From Euglena gracilis (Eukaryota > Euglenida > Euglenophyceae > Euglenales), in NCBI GenBank assembly GCA_039621445.1, contig CP154957.1, positions 25,334,938-25,398,937 of the forward strand: a stretch of DNA of 64,000 nucleotides, written 5' to 3'. Below are positions 10,251-18,700 of this stretch, piece by piece. The notes under the pieces were generated by a model that was not told where the DNA came from, did not search any database, and saw nothing but the letters and a program-made list of their open reading frames with translations. The translations under genes and the position numbers were made by a program. How positions within the stretch are numbered: the stretch's first letter is position 1; each line of letters opens with the position of its first letter.

Positions 10251-11028
10251 TTGGGGGGGGCATCTCCTCCCCCCAGCAGTTGGTGAACAGAGCCCACTGG
10301 GGGGGTACTAGCAAAACCTTGCTGCCTGGCTGCCTGATTGACATTAATTGGCGCCACCATGATGTCGAAGCCCAGTGGGGTACAATCAACAGACAAATTA
10401 GGTCTGGGTTTAACATTAATCTCTGAACCCATTGGGGAATGATGCTCCACGGAGGATTGGCATAAACTGGGGGGAGACCCCTTAAATCTGCCTTCAGAGC
10501 ATCCACCAACACAGCCCCTTGGTGGGGGTATCGACAAATGAACTTGGGGATTTTTTTGTTGCTGGGTGTGCAAAACATGTCCACCTCTGGGGTGATGTGG
10601 TTTTTGAAAAACTTCAGAATCTGGTGAAAAATGGTCAGGTTCAGGGTATAATCTCCTGGATCTTTTTGCTCCCTGGTCAGGGAGTCTGCCAATTGTTGTT
10701 TTGTGGGAACCCAAACCACCTGCAAGTTGATTTGCCTTTCTTGGCAATGGTACAGAAGGGGTTTTAGGATGGAATTTAAATATGGCTTTTTGCCTCCCCA
10801 TTTTGTCAAATAACTGACTGCCACCTGGCTGTCCACATGAAGAACAATGGTTTGTTTTGGTTTTGCCAAAGCCTTTACAGTTTCCACCGCAGACATCAAT
10901 TCTTTTTGATTGATGTGAAGGACATGCAGGTCCCTCCAGAAATCCTGGACCTTTTGACCAGACTTTTTGTCCAGCCCCCCCCATTGCCAGGTGCTGCTGT
11001 CTGAGAACTTTCTCTTTCTGAGGAACAA
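10168..11028 (-). CDS. RNase H plus methyltransferase-like domain, copy A
   Basis: 286-codon open frame, second half of a DIRS pol protein. RNase H residues are visible: the Asp of FSDSST, the Glu of NQKELMSAVE, the Asp of VLHVDSQ and the Asp of LADSLTRE. The following domain has ITPEVDMFCTP and PPVYANPPWS; NPPW resembles the DPPW/NPPW motif of adenine-N6 methyltransferase domains known from DIRS elements. Its 3' end overlaps the recombinase in another frame. The reverse transcriptase part is missing. Confidence 0.75.
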   Translation of the reverse strand: MFLRKRKFSDSSTWQWGGLDKKSGQKVQDFWRDLHVLHINQKELMSAVETVKALAKPKQTIVLHVDSQVAVSYLTKWGGKKPYLNSILKPLLYHCQERQINLQVVWVPTKQQLADSLTREQKDPGDYTLNLTIFHQILKFFKNHITPEVDMFCTPSNKKIPKFICRYPHQGAVLVDALKADLRGLPPVYANPPWSIIPQWVQRLMLNPDLICLLIVPHWASTSWWRQLMSIRQPGSKVLLVPPQWALFTNCWGEEMPPPRWNFACSIVSGKYYNPRKFRCPVSTLT

Positions 11029-11066
11029 TCACTTTCTGAGTGTCTATTTTTTTTCGGTGGCAAGGG

Positions 11067-11432
11067 TCATGTACTGTTTGTGAGGGCGGGGGCCCTGGCC
11101 CAGATGGCCTTTTCCTTGGCATTGCAATCTCCAATCTGGACTTTTTCAGTGATATCTGAACTTGTCCAAAACTTGATCTTTTCTGCCTTCCAACCTTCCC
11201 AGATCACTGGCAATAAGATGAAAACAGTACTGAAACTCCACACAAACAGTACACCTCCCGTACAAACAGATAAGCCAAGATTGCCACCAAGGGGGCCAAT
11301 GGCCTGAGAAGAGCAATTGGAATCCGGCCAGCAAACCTCAGAAGTCAAGTCTGAAAGGAGAGAAAATGTCAAAGGATGTGTCTGATATGGCCATGCCTGT
11401 GGCATCACAATCTCCAAGATTGGAATCATCAT
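11067..11432 (-). CDS. possible membrane-protein frame through segment S
   Basis: 121-codon frame whose centre is one predicted membrane helix (VLFVWSFSTVFILLPVI) followed by WEGWKAEKIKFWTSSDITEK. The S-derived part recurs with few changes in the inverted copy at 12186-12345, so it was probably real coding sequence. The upstream half has no known domain. It may be a retrocopy fragment or part of a mobile element's extra gene. Function unknown. Confidence 0.35.
   Translation of the reverse strand: MMIPILEIVMPQAWPYQTHPLTFSLLSDLTSEVCWPDSNCSSQAIGPLGGNLGLSVCTGGVLFVWSFSTVFILLPVIWEGWKAEKIKFWTSSDITEKVQIGDCNAKEKAIWARAPALTNST
11085..11252 (-). repeat. inverted segment S, left copy
   Basis: About 168 bp repeated in reverse orientation at 12176-12345. 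It starts TGAGGGCGGGGGCCCTGGCC and ends AAACAGTAC. The left flank GTCATGTACTGTTTG makes an inverted pair with the AAACAGTAC at the right edge. Read on the - strand it encodes a hydrophobic helix (WSFSTVFILLPVIWEGWK) followed by a charged segment. Confidence 0.75.
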
Positions 11433-11743
11433 CTGGGATTACCACTGTGGACAGGGAAGTTCAGACAGATGGAGTCAAGCCCAAGCCCAGAACACTCCAG
11501 AGACGGAGGAGGCGGCAGCAGATTGCAGCCGCCAGCCGCCAGCAGGAGTAAGATTTGACAGATTCGTGGGAAGATTTCACATTGCAGGCTGCTGCTGCTG
11601 TGGCTGTGGATGGCCGCGCAATTTCAATTACTGGTGGTCGAATGTGGTCATCGCCGCGTACGGCTGTGGCAATGCCGCTGGCTGCTGCCCCTCTGGTTGT
11701 GGGTTATCCGAGCGTTTACGCAGAAACCCTCCGCCGTGTGTGA
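11366..11743 (+). pseudogene. unidentified frame with one in-frame stop
   Basis: An ATG at 11366 opens MSKDVSDMAMPVASQSPRLE and a basic stretch RRRRRRQQIAAASR; a TAA at 11549 follows, then the same frame continues with DSWEDFTLQAAAAVAVDGRA to a stop at 11741. The character (Ser-rich, Arg-rich, then Ala-rich) suggests a gag-like or tail domain, but I recognise no family. It lies between the two inverted S copies. Confidence 0.3.
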
Positions 11744-11869
11744 TTTGGCGTCGAGGTGGTGGTAATTGGACTTGGATGTGGACAATCGCGTCGGTTCGCT
11801 TTGCATTTCTGCTTTGTAATTTTTCCCCTCCGAATCACAATTCTCTCCCGTTTTGTTTGTTTGTTGTCC

Positions 11870-12160
11870 ATCTCCCTACCCTTTGGAGATTACTGTGGCA
11901 AGCTGGTCGAAAAAGGGGGGAAGGACCAGTTTGCGACAGTTTTTCCAAAGGCTCTGGGGGATGCCCTGGGCGGTTGGGATTCCTTTTCTGTCATTGAGGC
12001 ATCAATGATGGCAAGGGCACCCCAACGACACCCGGGGGTCCCAGCGCTCACTGGCCTACGGTGTTGTGTGACCTTGTCGTTGACAAGGTCTTGAAGCAGG
12101 GGGGTGTAGGTTCGCGCAGATCCTAATTTAAATTTGAATCCTGCTGCCTTACTTTGCAGG
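11870..12160 (+). other. possible exon and 3' splice site
   Basis: A frame here reads FGDYCGKLVEKGGKDQFATV and on to SFSVIEASM and looks protein-like, though third positions are not strongly GC-biased. An acceptor-like TACTTTGCAG ends at 12159, directly before GTGGCAAGGGTCATG, which begins the copy of segment S read on the + strand. No family recognised. Confidence 0.25.
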
Positions 12161-12175
12161 TGGCAAGGGTCATGT

Positions 12176-12345
12176 ACTGTTTGCGTGGAGTTTCAGTACT
12201 GTTTTCATCTTATTGCCAGTGATCTGGGAAGGTTGGAAGGCAGAAAAGATCAAGTTTTGGACAAGTTCAGATATCACTGAAAAAGTCCAGATTGGAGATT
12301 GCAATGCCAAGGAAAAGGCCATCTGGGCCAGGGCCCCCGCCCTCA
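12176..12345 (+). repeat. inverted segment S, right copy
   Basis: Reverse copy of 11085-11252. It is preceded by the same 25 bases (GGTGGCAAGGGTCATG plus TACTGTTTG) as the left copy, so S follows the same flank in opposite orientations. It ends abruptly (CCGCCCTCA, then TACCCCATG) inside the recombinase gene of DIRS copy B. Confidence 0.75.
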
Positions 12346-13030
12346 TACCCCATGTTTGGCCAAAAAAAAATTTTGTGATAGAAGCAATGGTGTCTGCACT
12401 TATGGCTCTGAAGGGGCGTTTTAATGAAATCAGGAGGGGGCCCCCAGGTCTCACGAATAAACGTGTGGCAGCCACATAACCCATCATTAAATGAGAAGGG
12501 CTTATTTGTGGGCACTGGGGTATGGAAACAACTCTTTCCCAGTTGTGGAATTTCTGGCCCTTACATTTAATTTTGATGTAGAGTGCCCTACCCAACACAC
12601 TGGTGGTTCGTTTTGACTTGTTCCAGGTCGGAAGATCTGTATAAACAGAGGATTCGTGAGCAAAAGATAAGTTGTGTACGCATTGTACAAATATCAGTGG
12701 GCATGGGCGCCTTTGCCAGCCCCAGAAGGATTGGGAGTGGATCTCAAAATGCCCCATACTTTTCCAGGTTCTGGTTCCAAAGCCTCTTGTAGGTAGTTAA
12801 CAGGGTGTGGAATCTCAGCCCACCAAACCCAGGAATCAAAAGCATAGCACTATATGCATTACGGGCTTGGGCCTTGGAAAATTGGAATAATTGAACTAAA
12901 GCCTCAGCCACTTGGTCTGTGGTGGCTTCAGGGGGGGGGGCACCCCCATGTGTTCCAAAATGACCAACAGAAGTGCAAAAGCACTCTGATAACGTTTTAG
13001 GCTGGGGTGTCTCCCCAGGAAATCGTTAAT
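12346..13030 (-). pseudogene. truncated tyrosine recombinase, DIRS copy B
   Basis: N-terminal and middle parts match copy C (QARNAYSAMLLIPGFGGL and, near the end, GPLLISLKRPFRAISADT). It stops at ITKFFFGQTWG, where segment S is fused. The catalytic HxxR and Tyr are absent. Several frame changes lie between 12500 and 12990. Confidence 0.65.
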
Positions 13031-13084
13031 GGTCTGAACCTGAATTTGTTTCTCCTCCAAAATTTGCCAATGAGCAAATCATGC

Positions 13085-13441
13085 AAAACAGGGGCCACCT
13101 GGGGGGTGGCATTTTTCCCCCCCTGCAGTTGGTGAACATGCCCCTGTAGGGGGTTATTTTCAGGCAGGGGGTCCCTGGAACTTTCATTTTTATTAATTGG
13201 GTCCACCACGTGGCTGAATCCCAGCAGGGGGTGACCATCAAAACTTTGGTCTGGGGAAACATTTTCAAACTGGGTAGAAATTGTTGAAATATTGACCACG
13301 GGGGGTTTGCATAAAGATCCCCCATGTTGTCCAGTGGACATTGTAATGCATTTACTGCTGTGGCCTCCCAGTTGGGCCACCTTGCCACAAATTGGGGCAG
13401 TTTTTTGTTGCCCTGGGATGCAAATAAATCTGTTTTCAGCT
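13085..13441 (-). pseudogene. methyltransferase-like domain, DIRS copy B
   Basis: Continues in a different frame after the one-base deletion: FIKLKTDLFASQGNKKLP, then GDLYANPPWSIFQQFLP with the NPPW motif, then VLMVTPCWDSATWWTQL. Closely similar to copy C at 18250-18600. Confidence 0.65.
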
Positions 13442-14330
13442 TTATGAATCTTTGAATTGCTGTCTGAGCCATTGAAAAAGTTGGTGGTCTAAGGAGTAAT
13501 CCCCCCTGTCCATTTCCCATCTGCTTATGGGGTCTGCCAGGCATTCTTTTGAAGGTACCCAGTTCACTTGAAGGTTTACTTGTTTTTCCATGCACCATTT
13601 GAAAAATGGTCTTAGCATTTTGTTGAAGGGGTCCTTTCTGCCCCCTACTTTTGTTAAGTAATAGTAAATTACCTGGTTGTCCACTGACAAAGAAACAGTT
13701 TCTCCAGGTCTGCTCAAACTTTTTACAGTGCTGATTGCTGCACTCAGATCCTTTAAATTTATGTGTAAAATGGAGTCTTTTCTCCAAAATTCCTGAACAA
13801 GTTCTCATGTATTGATGTCCAGCCCCCCCCCCCCCGGCATGGGTGCTGCTGCCTGAGTGCAACTCTCTGGTTGCATTTTGAGGGAAGGGTCTGCCCCCCC
13901 AGGTGTCCAGCAGAATTTTTATTTCCCTTATTTGGGCCTTGATTTCCTGGGAAATGGGGTGTTTTGAGTCCCAGGGGGCTGTGGACTTTGCCACCAAAAA
14001 AATTGCCAGGGTGTCTGTAAAAGCCCTTAAAAAGGGCAGGGCCATCAGGTTGCATCTTATTTGGCCCAAAATGGCAGCCAGCTGCCTTTTGACATGTAAT
14101 CTTTTTTCACAACTTTTCCTAGCTCCTTTTTCATGGTTTTGGCTTTCTGGGGGGCACCTGCAGCTTTCCTTCCTGGAAGTTTAGTTGAAAACCCAGATGG
14201 GTTACCACTTGGGTGGGCTGCATGGTGGACTTTTTAACATTCATTTTGAACCCTGAATTCAGCAAATCTTCGACGACTGTGTTCAGGTGATTTTGTAAAG
14301 TGTTTTGGGTGGGTGGACAATTTTGGGGGA
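13442..14330 (-). pseudogene. RT remnant and RNase H, DIRS copy B
   Basis: What remains of the reverse transcriptase is the C-terminal thumb and connection (from about 14310). The fingers and palm with YLDD are deleted at a CACCCAAAAC microhomology near 14310-14320. RNase H then reads GETVSLSVDNQVIYYYLTK, without the extra base seen in copy C. The frame stops after WLRQQFKDS because one base is missing. Confidence 0.7.
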
Positions 14331-14361
14331 TTTACCCAGGGGGGTTGAATTCCATTTTTGA

Positions 14362-15426
14362 TCAATTGACATGTTGCTGGGGGGGGGGGGCATGTTTTGA
14401 CCACCATTGGAGACTTTTTTGAAGTCTCTGGTACAGGGGGGTGTCTCCCCATTTTTCCTCCAATGAATTTATTTTCCCAACTAGATGATTTTCTGGGGGC
14501 TGGGTGGCTGGTGTTGGACATTTCGCAGCCCATAGAGCCCTTAGGGCTTGAGCCCTTGGAAAAATAAAATGCTTCTGGGGGGATGTGCACGCACTCTCTC
14601 CCTCTCTGCCAACACTCTCTCTGGAGGATCTTGTTGTTGGTTTCCATACCGTGGGGCTTACTGCCCCGGATTTGCCTATCTCGCCTTCTTGATGTTGATG
14701 GTGTTCGTAGCCATACCATTGGGGGGCCACTGTGGGTCCCCCCTTGTTGATTGAGCAGGAACAAATGCTGGTGGGGAGTCTCACCCTTCCTGTTCCTCCT
14801 GGGGCTGGGCAGGGGGCTGCCCATTTAAATACAAAGCCCTTGCAGGGCTGCCCCTTAGCTTCTGGGGGGCCTGTGATGGACCCCCCTTGTGATCTTGTTG
14901 AAATTGATCTTCTTGATATTTCTGGCCCCAGTGGCCTTGATGATGACTTGAAAGGCCCCAACGGCCTGATTGATTTCTGGGTCGCCATGCCCAATTGAAA
15001 TCTTGAGGGTTTCTTGGGTCCCCACCCTTGACCCCTGGGGTGGTGTGATTGAGAAATGATGGGATGGTGTGTCTGTCCTTTTCTGCCCCTGCCATGTCCT
15101 GTGGGGCCTTGGTGCTGGTGGCCACCTTGGCCTTTGTTCCAGCGACTTTGGATGGTATAGATGCCTTCATGGCTGTTTGTGCCGTCATGGCCTTTGTTGC
15201 CTGCATGGCCTATGCGGTTCTGGCTGCCATAGCCCCGCTTGAACACATGATGTGTTTTGGAAAGTTGGCCAACATTCCGAAGGCCGCAGTGGCCTGCTGG
15301 TTGTTGCTTCTGCCCCTTGCGGGGTCCTCTGACCACTGTCTGCCAGGGTCCGTGGTCATCACTTTGGGGGGGTTTGCCACAGTCGACCCGCGCCGTCAGG
15401 TTTTCCAGACACCTCGGGCTCCGCAC
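14362..15426 (-). CDS. gag-like frame of DIRS copy B
   Basis: 354-codon frame, rich in Gly, Pro, Gln, His and Ser, matching copy C (DDHGPWQTV here, DGHGPWQTV there; EEKWGDTPLYQRLQKSLQWW here, EEKWGDTPLYQRLQKSLKWW there). Gag of DIRS elements binds RNA and packages it. No zinc knuckle is seen. A second frame over the same DNA (14234-14824) is also open and matches the other frame of copy C. Confidence 0.6.
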   Translation of the reverse strand: MRSPRCLENLTARVDCGKPPQSDDHGPWQTVVRGPRKGQKQQPAGHCGLRNVGQLSKTHHVFKRGYGSQNRIGHAGNKGHDGTNSHEGIYTIQSRWNKGQGGHQHQGPTGHGRGRKGQTHHPIISQSHHPRGQGWGPKKPSRFQLGMATQKSIRPLGPFKSSSRPLGPEISRRSISTRSQGGSITGPPEAKGQPCKGFVFKWAAPCPAPGGTGRVRLPTSICSCSINKGGPTVAPQWYGYEHHQHQEGEIGKSGAVSPTVWKPTTRSSRESVGREGESACTSPQKHFIFPRAQALRALWAAKCPTPATQPPENHLVGKINSLEEKWGDTPLYQRLQKSLQWWSKHAPPPQQHVN

Positions 15427-15534
15427 TTTGCCCTTGTGAGGCCATGCCTTGCTCGCCGGCGGTGTTGTTTGGATTGTTTGCTGCGTTGGGTTAGGAGTCC
15501 CTGCTTAGTGCCTTTCTTCGCCGGAGTTGGCTGA
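15408..15534 (+). repeat. left terminal repeat of DIRS copy C
   Basis: Carries GACACCTCGGGCTCCGCAC, TTGTTTGCTGCGTTGGG, AGTCCCTGCTTAGTGCC and CCGGAGTTGGCTGA. The same units recur inverted at 19558-19597 and 19799-19897, the behaviour of DIRS inverted terminal repeats plus internal complementary region. Confidence 0.75.
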
Positions 15535-15543
15535 TTCCTAATC

Positions 15544-15730
15544 TTGCCCTTCGACACGGAAGAAGACAGAAACTTTCAAAGAACAGAGTTGGAAGAGATC
15601 AAAAGAACACAATATCAATATTCAGAACCTGTAGAACCTGCAGAATATCAAATTCAAGAAATTATTTCAACTTTGACATTGGAAGTCAATGCAGAATGTG
15701 GAGAACGAATTGGAATTATCAAGTCGACAA
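15544..15730 (+). CDS. N-terminal gag frame of copy C
   Basis: Starts MPFDTEEDRNFQRTELEEIK: acidic and Gln/Glu-rich, coiled-coil-like. The inverted fragment at 19960-20200 carries a related start (LPFDTQKK), so this is a genuine element 5' end. It probably continues in the frame starting 15689 (ELELSSRQPGQSAEQEAPAG) after a frame change. Confidence 0.45.
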
Positions 15731-18700
15731 CCTGGACAAAGTGCAGAACAAGAAGCGCCAGCTGGAGAACTTGGAGATGCGGTTTCAACGTGGCGAACCG
15801 TGGCCATCACTTCCCCCCCACCACACATCTCAGCAGAAAAAATTTTTCAGCAGCAGACAACCACACACAGTGATGGCCATGGACCCTGGCAAACAGTGGG
15901 CAAAAAGCCCAGGCGACAACGAAAGACATTGGGTACCCAGGGTCAAGACCCATCACATTTCAAATTGGGGTTCAAGAAACCTGCAAGATTGGCAGGCCCA
16001 GCCCAGAGACCAAAAGCCCCAGCCCACAGGGCAAATGTCCCCAACCTATCAAGATGGAATCAGGGACAAGGGGGCCAGTCAAACATTGGGAAGCCAGCAA
16101 ATGGCCCAGCAGGAAGGGGCAAAAAAGGTCTGTACCGACCAGCTTTTTCAAATTCAGCCCACAACCCCATTCCAGGGGGGAAGGGGGTGGCCCAGCAACA
16201 GGGCTCCCCCAGATTTCAATTGGGCATGGCAAGAAGCCAGAACTTACAGCCCCGGCCATGGAGGCCAGAACAAAGGGGGCTTGGGCCAAGATGGCCAATA
16301 CAAGGGCTATGGCAGCCATACAAGGGGTGGACCTCCAGAGGCCCCCCAGAAGCTAAAGGGCAGCCCCCCAGGGGCTTTGTATTTAACAAATGCCCAGCCC
16401 CAGGAGGAACAGGGGGAAGGGGAAGGACCCCCACAAGTATTTATTCATCAACCTTCAAATCTCCCAGTGAAATCAAGAAGGGGGGGACCCACAGAGGCCC
16501 CCCTATGGTATGGCTACCAACACCATCATCATCAAGGAGGCCTGATAGGCAAAACAGGGGCATTAAGCCCTATGGTATGCATTCCAACAACAAGATGCTC
16601 CAGAGAGAGAGTGAGAAGAGAGGAGAGTGCATGCACACCCCCCCAAGAACATTTGCTTTTTCCAAGGGCTCAAGCCCTAGGGGCTATAGGGGCTGTGAAA
16701 TGTCCAACACCCCCCACCCAGCCCCTAAACAATCATCTGATTCAGGAAATAAATTCCATGGAGGAAAAATGGGGAGATACCCCCCTGTACCAGAGACTTC
16801 AGAAAAGTCTAAAATGGTGGTCAAAAAATGCCCCCCCAGCAACATGTCAATTAATCAAAAATGGAATTCAACCCCCCTGGGTAAATCCCCCAAAATTGTC
16901 CACACACCCAAAACCCAGGGCCAATCTGGACCTGAACCAGGCAGAAAAAATTCTGCTGGATTACGAAAAAACTGGGTCAATAAAACGAGTTTGGGATTCA
17001 GAATCCCAACATTTAATCCCATGGTTTCTAATTTCGAAACCAGAGGGGGGAACAACAAAATGGAGAATGATCAGCGACTGCAGAGAAATAAATCAGCAGT
17101 TTCAAGTAAAACCTTTCAGGCTGGATCATATCCAGCACATTTTCCCAGTTTTGGAAAAAGGCCACTGGGCAGCAAAAATAGACCTGAAGGATGCCTATTT
17201 CCATATTCCATTAAGTCCAGGCCTAAGGCCATTTTTAAGACATCAGGTAGGGGGGCAGACCTGGGAATTTCAAACAGGCTGCTTTGGGCTAAATGTAATG
17301 CCCCAAATTTTCATGTCAGTAATGAAGACATTCGAAAAAAAAAAAAAAAAAAGGGGCATCCAGGTCTTTATTTACCTGGACGACATTTTACTGGTGGCCC
17401 CCACCCAAAACATTTTGCAAAATCACCTGAACAGAGTTGTCAAAGATTTGCTGGATTCTGGGTTCAAAATCAATGTGAAAAAGTCTACCCTGCAGCCCAC
17501 CCAAGTGGTAACCCACCTGGGGTTTCAACTGAACTTCCAGGAAGGAAAGTTACAAGTGCCCCCCCAGAAAGTCAAAACTATAAAAAAGGAGCTGGGAAAA
17601 ATCGTGAAAAAAGATTACATGTCAAAAAGGCAGTTGGCTGCCATTTTGGGTCAAATAAGATGCAATCTAATGGCCCTGCCCTTTTTAAGGGCTTTTACAG
17701 ACACCCTGGCAAATTTTTTGGTGGCAAAGTCCACAGCCCCCTGGGACTCAAAACACCCCATTTCCCAGGAAATCAAGGCCCAATTAAGGGAAATAAAAAC
17801 TCTATTGGACACCTGGGGGGGCAGACCCTTCACCCAAAATGCAACCAGAGAGTTGCACTCAGACAGCAGCACCCATGCCTGGGGGGGGCTGGACATCCAC
17901 ACAGGAGAAATTGTGCAGGAATTTTGGAGAAAAGACTCCATTTTACACATCAATGTAAAGGAGCTCAGTGCAGCTATAAACACTGTGAAAAGTTTGAGCA
18001 AACCTGGAGAAAACAGTTTCTTTGTCTGTGGACAACCAGGTAATCTACTATTACCTAACAAAAGGTGGGGGCAGAAAAGACCCCTTCAACAAAATGCTAA
18101 GACCATTTTTCAAATGGTGCATGGAGCACCAAGTAAACCTCCAAGTCAACTGGGTGCCTTCAAAGGAATGCCTAGCAGACCCCATAAGCAGATGGGAAAT
18201 GGACAGGGGGGATTATTCTTTAGACCCCCAACTTTTTCAATGGTTGAGACAGCAATTCCAAAATTTCATAAATCTGGAAACAGATTTATTTGCCTCACCA
18301 GGCAACAAAAAACTGCCCAATTTTGTGGCCAGGTGGCCCCATTGGGAGGCCACAGCGGTAAATGCACTACAATGTCCACTGGACAACATGGGGGATCTTT
18401 ATGCAAACCCCCCCTGGTCAATAATCCAACAATTTCTGCCCAGGTTGAAAATGTTTCCCCAGACCAAAGTTTTGATGGTCACCCCCTACTGGGATTCAGC
18501 AACATGGTGGCCCCAATTAATAAAAATGAAAGTGCCAGGGACCCCCTGCCTGAAAATCACCCCCTACAGGGGTATGTTCACCAATTGCAGGGGGGAACAA
18601 ATGCCACCCCCCAGGTGGCCCCTACTTTGCATGATTTGCTCAGGCAAATTTTGGAGGGGAAACAAATTCAGGTTAAAACCATTGAAGATTTCCTGGGGAG

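Larger units (their letters stand above)
8500..11084 (-). mobile_element. DIRS-like retrotransposon copy A, 5' truncated
   Basis: Minus-strand element with RNase H, a methyltransferase-like domain and a tyrosine recombinase, the DIRS order. Gag and reverse transcriptase are absent: homology begins inside RNase H near 11040, just beside the inverted segment at 11085. The 3' flank (8500-8800) carries the family's terminal-repeat units, including GCTTAGTGCC and TTGTTTGCTGCGTTGGGT. It is inactive as it stands. Confidence 0.75.
12346..15407 (-). mobile_element. DIRS-like retrotransposon copy B, deleted and truncated
   Basis: Minus-strand element in order gag (15407-14350), reverse-transcriptase remnant, RNase H, methyltransferase-like domain and recombinase. 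Compared with copy C it lacks about 510 bp including the YLDD motif, has a one-base deletion after RNase H near 13450, and its recombinase stops at 12346 before the H, R and Tyr catalytic residues. It is clearly dead. Confidence 0.8.

Noticed and set aside
10168-11028. Independent bacterial-type methyltransferase gene
   Set aside because: NPPW motif sits in the usual third domain of a DIRS pol protein, right after RNase H.
15689-18043. 784-residue frame taken as one protein
   Set aside because: Its first part (to about 16850) is probably gag, but beyond that it only shadows the reverse transcriptase frame.
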